Below, one piece after another: positions 1 through 10,903 of a stretch of 64,000 nt of DNA. Every line of letters begins with the position of its first letter. Position 1 is the stretch's first letter. The DNA is taken from contig NKIY01000006.1 of assembly GCA_002256345.1 (NCBI GenBank), positions 186,001-250,000 of the forward strand, written 5' to 3'. This stretch comes from Bradyrhizobiaceae bacterium PARB1. GTDB taxonomy: Bacteria > Pseudomonadota > Alphaproteobacteria > Rhizobiales > Xanthobacteraceae. Both the position numbers and the translations under genes were made by a program. The notes under the pieces are model-generated. The model worked only from the letters and a program-made list of their open reading frames with translations. It had not been told where the DNA came from and did no database searches.

Positions 1-939
1 ACCGCGCGTTTCGGGGCCCCGTTTACGGCGCTGCTCGAACAGGCGCTGGGGCAGCACGATCATCCGATCAGTCCGCGAAAGCCGCTGCCGGATTACATTG
101 TCGAGAAACGTTTCTCCGAGCCGGTCGCGACCGATGCTGTCATCATGGCAACGCTGCACGCCCTGGCCGGCATGCTGATCGCGGCGATGGAGAAACAGGG
201 CAAGGGCGCCCGCCAGCTGGAAGCGTCTTTCTTCCGCACCGACGGCGTGGTCCGTGTGATTGCCGCGCAGACCGGACAGCCGGTCAACCGGAGCGAGGTC
301 ATCGACCGTCTGTTCCACGAACGCCTGGACGCCATTGCCGACCCGCTCGATCCCGGCTTCGGCTTCGACATGATCCGCCTGTCCGCAAGCCATACCGAGA
401 TCGTGGTGCAGCAGCAGAACGATCTGGATGCCCATGCGCGGGACAATGACGAGGTGATCGGTCTGGTGGATCGTCTCTCGGCGCGGATCGGCGCGCGCCG
501 CGTGCTCGTGCATCTGCCGGTCGATACGTATATCCCGGAACGCGAGGCGAATCCGGTGCCGGCGCAATGGAGCCTGGCCGAAGCTTCATCGACGCCGTGG
601 CCGCTGCGCATCGCGGGCGAGCCGCCGCTGCGACCGCTGCGCATGTTCGAACGGCCTGAGCCGATCGAGGTGACGCTTGCCGAGGTGCCCGACAAGCCGC
701 CGAAGCATTTTGTCTGGCGACGCGTGACCCACATCGTGCGCCGTGCTGAAGGCCCCGAGCGCATCGCCATGGAATGGTGGCATGCGCAGGAGCCTCGGCC
801 GACGCGGGATTACTTTCGCATCGAGGACGATATCGGGCAGCGCCTCTGGATCTTTCGCGATGGACTCTACGGCGAAATCACGGACGACGAGGGCGAGATC
901 GTCGATCCCCAATGGTTCGTGCATGGGCTGTTCGCATGA
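1..939 (+). CDS. imuB: ImuB, DNA polymerase Y-family-like mutasome protein (3' part only)
   Basis: The reading frame is open from the first base, so the 5' part of the gene lies outside the window; about 312 codons remain. ImuB is a catalytically inactive Y-family polymerase relative that links DnaE2 to the beta clamp during SOS mutagenesis. The visible part is the C-terminal region, with the conserved WRR-type segment (FVWRRVTHIVRRAEGPERI, about residues 235-260 of the visible part) followed by a TRDYFRIED segment typical of ImuB C-termini. Its TGA overlaps the ATG of dnaE2 (ATGA at 936-939), which implies translational coupling. imuA and the LexA box that normally controls the cassette would lie upstream of the window. 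The identification rests strongly on the downstream dnaE2. Confidence 0.9.
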   Translation, partial: TARFGAPFTALLEQALGQHDHPISPRKPLPDYIVEKRFSEPVATDAVIMATLHALAGMLIAAMEKQGKGARQLEASFFRTDGVVRVIAAQTGQPVNRSEVIDRLFHERLDAIADPLDPGFGFDMIRLSASHTEIVVQQQNDLDAHARDNDEVIGLVDRLSARIGARRVLVHLPVDTYIPEREANPVPAQWSLAEASSTPWPLRIAGEPPLRPLRMFERPEPIEVTLAEVPDKPPKHFVWRRVTHIVRRAEGPERIAMEWWHAQEPRPTRDYFRIEDDIGQRLWIFRDGLYGEITDDEGEIVDPQWFVHGLFA

Positions 940-3900
940 GCAGGCGGGTCACCAGAGGATCGCTATCGGCCTATGCCGAGATCGGCATCACCACCAATTT
1001 CTCGTTTCTGCATGGCGGCTCGCATCCGCAGAGCTATGTGCATCAGGCGAGCGAGATAGGCTTGCCCACTATCGGCATCGCCGATCGTAATACGCTGGCC
1101 GGCGTGGTCCGTGCCTATAGTGAACTTGGCAGCAAGGACGTTCTGCATCCTCCGCGTCTGCTGGTCGGCGCACGCCTCGTTTTCATCGATGGCGCGCCTG
1201 ATGTCATCGTCTATCCCCGGGATCGCGACGCCTATGGTCGGCTGTGCCAGTTGCTCAGCCGCGGCAAGCTGGCGGCCGACAAAGGCGATTGCCGTCTCAC
1301 GCTCGCGGATCTCATCGATTTCTCCGAAGGGCAGTTGTGCATCGTTTCCCTGCCGCATCGTTTCGAGGCGGTGACGGCGCTCAAAACGCTGGATCGCTTG
1401 ACCAAAGCATGTCCTGACCATGTGTGGCTTGCTGCGAGCTTCATGCATCATGGCGACGACAAGCGGCGCCTGGCGCGGCTTGAGCGCATCGCAGGCACGG
1501 CCCGTGTGCCGCTGCTCGCTACCAACGAGGTCCTGTATCACCATGACAGTCAGCGGCCATTGCAGGATGTGCTGACCTGCATCCGCGAGAAGACGACCAT
1601 CGACAAAGCCGGCCGCCGGCTGGAAGCCAATGGCGAGCGCCATCTCAAATCGGCTGCCGAAATGATGAGGCTGTTTCGCGAATATCCCGAGGCGATTGCC
1701 GAGACGATCCGTTTTTCCGAACGCATCACCTTCACGCTCGACCAGCTCAGATATCAGTATCCCGACGAACCCGTGCCGCCGGGCAAGACGGCGCAGCAGC
1801 ATCTCGCAGACCTGACATGGGCCGGTTATCGCCGGCACTTTCCCAATATGGTCGATGAGACGCTGGAGGCGACATTGCACAAGGAGCTCGCGCTGATCGC
1901 CGAGCTCGGTTACGCACATTACTTTCTGACCGTTCACGACATCGTCCAGTATGCACGCAGCCAGAAAATTCTCTGCCAGGGGCGCGGCTCGGCGGCGAAT
2001 TCGGCGGTCTGCTACATGCTCGATATCACTTCGGTGAATCCCGCCGAGGTCGATCTCCTGTTCGAGCGGTTCATCTCCAAGGAACGCCTGGAGCCGCCGG
2101 ATATCGATGTCGATTTCGAGCACGTCCGGCGCGAAGAGGTGATGCAATATGTCTATCGCCGCTATGGCCGCCATCGTGCTGCGATCATCGCCACCGTCAT
2201 TCATTATCGCCCGCGCTCGGCGATCCGCGATGTCGGCAAGGCGCTGGGGCTGACCGAAGATGTCACCTCGGCGCTGGCGGACACCGTGTGGGGCAGTTGG
2301 GGCAAGGGCCTCAACGAGATGCAGGTGAAGCAGGCCGGGCTCGATCCATCCAATCCAGCCATTGTGCAGGCGGTTGCCCTTGCGACGCAGTTGATCGAGT
2401 TTCCGCGTCATCTCTCGCAGCATGTCGGCGGCTATGTTCTGACGCAGGATCGGCTCGATACCTATGTGCCGATCGGCAATGCCGCGATGGAGGATCGCAC
2501 CTTCATCGAATGGGACAAGGACGACGTCGATACGATGAAGATGATGAAGGTCGATGTGCTCGCATTGGGCATGCTGACCTGCATACGGCGCTGTTTCGAG
2601 CTGATCTTCCGGCACAAGGGGCGGCGATATGAGCTGAAGGATATCAAGGCGGAAGCAGACGATGCACCGCCAGTATTCGCGATGCTCCAGCGGGGCGAAT
2701 CCCTCGGCGTGTTTCAGGTCGAGAGCCGGGCACAGATGAACATGCTGCCAAGGCTTCGGCCCGAGAATTTCTATGACCTTGTTATTGAGGTTGCCATCGT
2801 GCGGCCTGGGCCCATTCAGGGCAACATGGTGCATCCCTATCTGAAGCGGCGAGGGATGAAACCTGAAGATATCGACTATCCGTTTCCGAAGGGCGGCGAC
2901 AAGGATGAGCTCAAAAAGGTTTTGCACAAAACATTGGGCGTTCCGTTGTTTCAGGAGCAGGCGATGCGCATCGCCATTGAGGCTGCACATTTCACGGCAG
3001 AAGAAGCCAACGGTTTGCGACGTGCGATGGCAACATTTCGCAATGTCGGCACCATGCACACGTTCGAACAGAAGATGGTGAACAGCATGGTTGCGCGAGG
3101 TTATCCCAAGGATTTTTCGGTAAGCTGCTTCGACCAGATCAAAGGCTTTGGCAGCTACGGATTTCCGGAAAGCCATGCGGCTTCTTTTGCTCAGCTCGTT
3201 TATGTGTCGTCATGGTTGAAGCACTATCATCCCGACGTCTTCTGCTGCGGTCTCCTCAACTCCCAGCCCATGGGCTTCTATGCGCCGTCGCAGATTGTGC
3301 AGGAAGCGCAGAAGAACGACGTCGAAGTGCTGCCGATCGACATCAGTTACAGCCATTCGCAGAACACGCTCGAAGACATCGGCCGCAGGCACCACGCCGT
3401 CCGTCTCGGCTTCCGTCAGATCGATGGTTTCAAATGGGCTGATGCGGACGAAGAGCGCGAGCGGAAGCGGCTAGGGAAGCCGCCGAGCGAGGACTGGGGC
3501 GCACGCATCGTCGCTGCGCGCGAGAAGCGCGCCTTCACCACGCTGGAAGACTTTGCCCGGGACACCGCGCTGCCGAAGCGTGCGCTGATCATGCTGGCGG
3601 ACGCCGATGCGTTCCGGTCCATCGGGCTCGATCGTCGTGCTGCGCTCTGGGGTGTGCGGCGATTGCCGGACGATGTGACGCTACCGCTTTTCGAAGTGGC
3701 GGCAGCCCGTGAATTGTCCGATGAGAATGCCGCGCCGCTGCCTGTCATGCCGCGCGTTGAACAGGTGGTTGCGGATTATCAGGCTATTCGCCTCTCGCTC
3801 AAAGGCCATCCGATGGAGTTTTTGCGCAGGATGTTCGCGGCGGAGCAAGTCATGACCTGCGCGGACGTGTCGGCCTCATCCAACAACACGCCCGCCCGCT

Positions 3901-4295
3901 GTGCCGGCGTCGTGCTGGTGCGACAACGGCCAGGCAGCGCCAAGGGCGTGATCTTCATGACGCTGGAGGATGAAACCGGCATCGCCAATATCGTCGTCTG
4001 GCCGAAGGTGATGGAGACCTTCCGCAAGGAGGTGATGGGCGCGCGGCTGATATGGGTTGAAGGTCGTATCCAGAGCAGCAAGGAGAGGGTCGTGCATCTC
4101 GTGGCCGAGCGGCTGGTCGATCGCTCCGACGAATTGAAGCAGCTCGCCAATGACGCGCTCGGCCCGCCCCGCCTCATGCTGTCCGGGGAAGAGCCGCTCA
4201 ATGACGACCGCCGCGAACATCCCGACAATCCCGCCCAGCGCATCCGCCATCCGCGTGACGTGCGGATCCTGCCGCGCTCGCGGGATTTTCACTAG
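936..4295 (+). CDS. dnaE2: Error-prone DNA polymerase DnaE2 (ImuC)
   Basis: This is a 1119-residue C-family polymerase alpha subunit, the catalytic member of the ImuA-ImuB-DnaE2 translesion cassette. The start at 936 is preferred over an upstream in-frame ATG at 774 because it gives the typical N-terminus (SAYAEIGITTNFSFL) and the ATGA overlap with imuB. The N-terminal PHP domain is followed by the polymerase core with PPDIDVDF (residues 387-394, aspartates 391 and 393) and KVDVLALG (Asp540) as the catalytic carboxylates. A C-terminal OB-fold lies around residues 985-1060 (VVLVRQRPG...VWPKVMETF). Length matches DnaE2 rather than replicative DnaE1. Expression is expected to be SOS-inducible through the upstream imuA promoter. 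Confidence 0.95.
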   Translation: MSRRVTRGSLSAYAEIGITTNFSFLHGGSHPQSYVHQASEIGLPTIGIADRNTLAGVVRAYSELGSKDVLHPPRLLVGARLVFIDGAPDVIVYPRDRDAYGRLCQLLSRGKLAADKGDCRLTLADLIDFSEGQLCIVSLPHRFEAVTALKTLDRLTKACPDHVWLAASFMHHGDDKRRLARLERIAGTARVPLLATNEVLYHHDSQRPLQDVLTCIREKTTIDKAGRRLEANGERHLKSAAEMMRLFREYPEAIAETIRFSERITFTLDQLRYQYPDEPVPPGKTAQQHLADLTWAGYRRHFPNMVDETLEATLHKELALIAELGYAHYFLTVHDIVQYARSQKILCQGRGSAANSAVCYMLDITSVNPAEVDLLFERFISKERLEPPDIDVDFEHVRREEVMQYVYRRYGRHRAAIIATVIHYRPRSAIRDVGKALGLTEDVTSALADTVWGSWGKGLNEMQVKQAGLDPSNPAIVQAVALATQLIEFPRHLSQHVGGYVLTQDRLDTYVPIGNAAMEDRTFIEWDKDDVDTMKMMKVDVLALGMLTCIRRCFELIFRHKGRRYELKDIKAEADDAPPVFAMLQRGESLGVFQVESRAQMNMLPRLRPENFYDLVIEVAIVRPGPIQGNMVHPYLKRRGMKPEDIDYPFPKGGDKDELKKVLHKTLGVPLFQEQAMRIAIEAAHFTAEEANGLRRAMATFRNVGTMHTFEQKMVNSMVARGYPKDFSVSCFDQIKGFGSYGFPESHAASFAQLVYVSSWLKHYHPDVFCCGLLNSQPMGFYAPSQIVQEAQKNDVEVLPIDISYSHSQNTLEDIGRRHHAVRLGFRQIDGFKWADADEERERKRLGKPPSEDWGARIVAAREKRAFTTLEDFARDTALPKRALIMLADADAFRSIGLDRRAALWGVRRLPDDVTLPLFEVAAARELSDENAAPLPVMPRVEQVVADYQAIRLSLKGHPMEFLRRMFAAEQVMTCADVSASSNNTPARCAGVVLVRQRPGSAKGVIFMTLEDETGIANIVVWPKVMETFRKEVMGARLIWVEGRIQSSKERVVHLVAERLVDRSDELKQLANDALGPPRLMLSGEEPLNDDRREHPDNPAQRIRHPRDVRILPRSRDFH

Positions 4296-4343
4296 AGCAT
4301 GATCCCGAAAAGCGGATACCGGTTTTTGGATAAGATCATGCTC
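4295..4343. repeat. Dispersed palindromic repeat (GAGCATGATC family)
   Basis: A perfect 10-bp inverted repeat, GAGCATGATC (4295-4304) and GATCATGCTC (4334-4343), flanks a conserved centre containing CGGATACCGG. I recognise this from memory as a very abundant intergenic palindrome of Bradyrhizobium and related Rhizobiales. It starts on the last base of the dnaE2 stop codon, so it may also act as the 3' hairpin of the mutasome transcript. Confidence 0.8.
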
Positions 4344-4386
4344 CCATAAAGAAAGCGCCGTTCAGCAACCGTTCAGCGGCGAAAAT

Positions 4387-4674
4387 CTATTCAGGTCCTG
4401 CACCGACTGGCGGTCCACCGGGGGGCCGGTGCAGGAACGTGATGGTGGCATAGGCGCCGATCCACGAGCCGACAGCGGCGAAACCCACATACATCCAGTT
4501 CTCCGTGTAACTGATGACGGCATAGGACGAGAGCAGATACCAGACGCTGCTCCATGTGGCCGCAGGCATGCGCCGGCGGGCCACGACCGCAGAGGTGAAC
4601 ATGACATAGACTGCGTCGGTGGCAGCCGTGGCCAGCAGGACAGCTCCGGCTGTCAATGGAGCGATGGTCGCCAT
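4387..4674 (-). CDS. Small three-helix membrane protein, hypothetical
   Basis: A 95-residue hydrophobic protein with three likely transmembrane segments (about residues 8-30, 37-55 and 61-84) and a proline/glycine-rich tail. The start at 4674 is chosen because AAGGAGGAGAG lies just upstream on the minus strand; an in-frame ATG 24 nt further upstream would place this Shine-Dalgarno inside the gene. I do not recognise the family. It is oriented opposite to dnaE2 and to the CoA-transferase gene and stands alone. Confidence 0.65.
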   Translation of the reverse strand: MATIAPLTAGAVLLATAATDAVYVMFTSAVVARRRMPAATWSSVWYLLSSYAVISYTENWMYVGFAAVGSWIGAYATITFLHRPPGGPPVGAGPE

Positions 4675-4769
4675 GGTCTCTCCTCCTTGCTTGTGCAAAA
4701 TACTGCGATGGGACGGGCGGGTGACCTGGAAGCGTGAACTGAATCTGTAACGCGGGAAAGTGGGCGTCG

Positions 4770-6158
4770 ATGCAAGGCATGCGTGAATTGCTCGCCGATC
4801 TCTGGAGGCAGGCTGGCGGTGACGTCGCCGCGCTCCAGCGGGTCACGTTGACCGGTGAAGAGCCTGCCCTGCCGTCCTCGTTCCGAACCGGCGCCGCCGC
4901 GCAGGTATCAATTGCAGCGGCCGGTCTTGCCGCCGCCGAGATCTGGCGGACCCGCAGCGGGCAGGCGCAGGATGTTTCCGTCGATATGCGCCACGCCGTC
5001 GTCGAATGCCGCAGCGAGCGCTATCTGCGCCATCCGCCGCCGCCCGCATGGGACGCGATCGCCGGCGTCTACAAGACCGGCGACGGGCGTTACGTCCGGT
5101 TGCACACCAATTTCCCGCATCATCGCGATGCCGTCTGCAAGGTGCTGTCCTGCGCGCCCGAACGCGACGCCGTGCAGGCCGCGCTGATGCAATGGAAGGG
5201 CGAAGATTTTGAAACCGCAGCCTATGCCGCCGGCGGCGTCGTCGCGCTGATGCGCAGCCACGATGAGTGGATAGCGCTGCCGCAGGCGAAGGCTATCGCG
5301 GAACTGCCGCTCGTCGAGATCACCAGGATCGGCGACGCCGCGCCGCGCCCGTGGCCGCAGGGCGAGCGGCCGCTCGCCGGCCTGCGCGTGCTCGATCTGT
5401 CGCGCGTGATTGCAGGGCCCGTTGCCGGGCGCACGCTCGCCGCCCATGGCGCCGATGTGATGCTCGTCTCCAGTCCCAATCTGCCCGCGATCCCGTGGCT
5501 CACCATCGATACCGGCCGCGGCAAGCGCTCGTGTTTTGCCGATCTCGATACCGAGCAGGGCAGGGAGGCGCTGCGCGGCCTGCTCGAAGGCGCCGATATC
5601 TTCTCCCAGGGCTATCGCCCGCAATCGCTGGCTGCGCGCGGCTTTGCGCCGGAGGATGCCGCGCGACTCAGCCCCGGCATCGTTTACGTCTCGCTGTCGG
5701 CTTATGGTCGCAGCGGCCCTTGGGCGCAGCGCCGCGGCTTCGATTCGCTGGTCCAATGCGCCACCGGTTTTAACCATGCCGAAGGGCAGGCGGCGGGCGT
5801 CGCCGGTCCGAAGGAACTACCCGCGCAGATGCTCGATCACGCCACCGGTTATCTGATGGCCTTTGGCGCGATGATGGCAAAGCTCCGCCAGGCGCGCGAG
5901 GGCGGCAGCTGGCACGTTCAGGTCTCACTCGCGCGCACCGGCAAATGGCTGTGGGAGATGGGACGCCTCGACAAGGGCTTGAATGCACCGGATATCGGCG
6001 GCGACGCCGTTGCGGCCCTGGTCCAGGAGCTGCCGTCTGGCTTCGGCACTTTGTCGGGTGTTCGTCATGCCGCTGTGCTAGGGTCGACACCTGCATATTG
6101 GGCACGACCTGCCGTGCCGCTCGGGACCGATCCGCCGGTATGGGGCTCCGCAATATGA
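4770..6158 (+). CDS. CaiB/BaiF (family III) CoA-transferase
   Basis: A 462-residue protein of the formyl-CoA transferase/carnitine CoA-transferase family. These enzymes move CoA between carboxylic acids through an aspartyl-CoA mixed anhydride. The middle carries the family pattern LRVLDLSRVIAGPVAGRTLAAHGADV (about residues 206-231), and the likely catalytic Asp is Asp325 in RRGFDSLVQCATG. The N-terminal 190 residues look like a degenerate copy of the C-terminal half of the fold, and the protein ends in a short divergent tail, as in the fused two-part members. The substrate cannot be read from the sequence. It stands alone; the next gene downstream is an efflux adaptor. Confidence 0.85.
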   Translation: MQGMRELLADLWRQAGGDVAALQRVTLTGEEPALPSSFRTGAAAQVSIAAAGLAAAEIWRTRSGQAQDVSVDMRHAVVECRSERYLRHPPPPAWDAIAGVYKTGDGRYVRLHTNFPHHRDAVCKVLSCAPERDAVQAALMQWKGEDFETAAYAAGGVVALMRSHDEWIALPQAKAIAELPLVEITRIGDAAPRPWPQGERPLAGLRVLDLSRVIAGPVAGRTLAAHGADVMLVSSPNLPAIPWLTIDTGRGKRSCFADLDTEQGREALRGLLEGADIFSQGYRPQSLAARGFAPEDAARLSPGIVYVSLSAYGRSGPWAQRRGFDSLVQCATGFNHAEGQAAGVAGPKELPAQMLDHATGYLMAFGAMMAKLRQAREGGSWHVQVSLARTGKWLWEMGRLDKGLNAPDIGGDAVAALVQELPSGFGTLSGVRHAAVLGSTPAYWARPAVPLGTDPPVWGSAI

Positions 6159-6312
6159 AGGCCGCTCGCAAGCGCAGCAAAAGTTTTAACCGAAAATGCG
6201 GGTCAGACCTGCGTTTTTTGATTGTCTCAACGTCCTTATGCGCACTAATAGCGCGCACAATGGGACCCAAGGCCGCGGCATAAGCGGCCTCTCGTATGTA
6301 AGGGCTCGGCAG

Positions 6313-7554
6313 GTGACGAACGTGAACCAGGGATCTTCGAAATTCGGCCGCAAACAGCTGGTTGCCGGCGTTTGCGCGATCGTGATTTTGGTCGGCGGCG
6401 GTTACGCCTATACGCAGCTCAATGCGACTCCGCAAAAGCATTCGGACGTCTCCAGTCAGTCCCGCAAGAACCCCCAGCGCTACACGCCGAGCCCGGCGGA
6501 ATGGGCGAGCCTGACCATCGAGCCGGTTGCGGTGAAGTCGTTCCGCTCGGAATCGGTCACCGAAGGCAAGATCGCGGTCAATGAGGATCGCTCGACGCCG
6601 ATCTTCTCGCCCTATGCGGGCCGCGTGACCAAACTGCTCGCCAAGCCGGGCGATCACGTGGTGCAGGGGCAGCCGCTGTTCGTCGTCGAAGCCGCCGACA
6701 CGGTCGGCGCGCAGAACGATTTCGTTGCTGCCGTCACCGCCGCCAACAAGGCGAAGTCGCAGCTCGATCTCGCCACCATCCAGGACAAGCGCGCCAAGGA
6801 CCTGTTCGAAGGCAAGGCCGTGCCGCTGAAGGACTATCAGCAGGCCCAGGCTACGCTGCTGCAGGCCCAGAACGATCTGCGCACCGCCGAGACCGCGCTC
6901 GAAGCCTCGCGCAACCGCCTGCGCATTCTCGGCCTCACGGAAGACGCCATCACCGCCTTCCAGGAGAAGGGGCGTATCAATCCGGAAACCACCGTGTTCT
7001 CGCCGCTTGCCGGCACCGTGGTCCAGCGCAAGGTCGGCCCCGGCCAGTTCATCAGCGCCGGTGCCAGCGATCCGGTCTTTGTGATCGGCGATCTCTCCTC
7101 CGTCTGGCTCACCGCATTCGTGCGTGAGACCGAAGCTGCCTCGGTGCAGATCGGCCAGGAAATGACCTTCACCGCGCTGGCGCTGCCGGGCCGTGTGATG
7201 ACCGGTCGCATCGACTATGTCGCCACCGCGCTCGATCCCAATACACGCCGCCTGCTGGTGCGTGCCACGCTGAACAACAGCAACGGCCTGCTCAAGCCGG
7301 AAATGTTCACCACGGTCACGATCTATGCGCCGGGTGAGCAGCCCACCGTCGGCGTGCCGAAGACGGCGCTGATCTATGAAGGCGATCAGGTTCGCGTCTG
7401 GGTCGCCAACGACGACAAGACCATCGAACTGCGCACCATCAAGACCGGCATGACCAATGCGGGTCTGGTGGAAGTGTTCGGCAACCTGCGGCCGGGCGAG
7501 AAGATCGTTACCCGCGGCAGTCTGTTCATCGATCGCGTCGCGTCTGCTAGCTAA
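6313..7554 (+). CDS. RND efflux periplasmic adaptor (membrane fusion) protein
   Basis: A 413-residue HlyD/CusB-type adaptor. A GTG at 6313 with AAGGG eight bases upstream gives a good start; the frame also runs upstream to 6196, but that extension is arginine-rich and unlike an adaptor. The N-terminal signal-anchor (KQLVAGVCAIVILVGGGYAY) is followed by a lipoyl-like hairpin (about residues 75-120 and 230-260), an alpha-helical hairpin rich in Ala, Gln and Lys (about 125-200), and a beta-barrel/membrane-proximal region. It sits 36 bp upstream of the permease and would bridge it to an outer-membrane channel. No separate heavy-metal-binding domain is visible. Confidence 0.88.
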   Translation: MTNVNQGSSKFGRKQLVAGVCAIVILVGGGYAYTQLNATPQKHSDVSSQSRKNPQRYTPSPAEWASLTIEPVAVKSFRSESVTEGKIAVNEDRSTPIFSPYAGRVTKLLAKPGDHVVQGQPLFVVEAADTVGAQNDFVAAVTAANKAKSQLDLATIQDKRAKDLFEGKAVPLKDYQQAQATLLQAQNDLRTAETALEASRNRLRILGLTEDAITAFQEKGRINPETTVFSPLAGTVVQRKVGPGQFISAGASDPVFVIGDLSSVWLTAFVRETEAASVQIGQEMTFTALALPGRVMTGRIDYVATALDPNTRRLLVRATLNNSNGLLKPEMFTTVTIYAPGEQPTVGVPKTALIYEGDQVRVWVANDDKTIELRTIKTGMTNAGLVEVFGNLRPGEKIVTRGSLFIDRVASAS

Positions 7555-7590
7555 GCTCCAGTTTCGGCTTGCCTGAAAGGTCCGATCTGG

Positions 7591-10719
<3,129 letters not shown>

Positions 10720-10903
10720 GGTGTCTCACGCAATAAAATCGGGCCGCGCGGGATCGAAAGCGCGTCTCGCCCGTTAGCACCATCGTGCCGGGTTCTATCC
10801 CATTCGGGATCGGAAGGCCGCGCGGGTGTTCCTTTGTCAAAGTCTCCGGACGTGGCATTCTCCCGCTTATTGCCAGCGCGGATTGCCGCTCCAGAGAGAC
10901 TTG

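Noticed and set aside
963-3176. A 737-codon minus-strand open frame inside dnaE2
   Set aside because: It is fully antisense to a clear DnaE2 gene, with no ribosome site and no recognisable motif.
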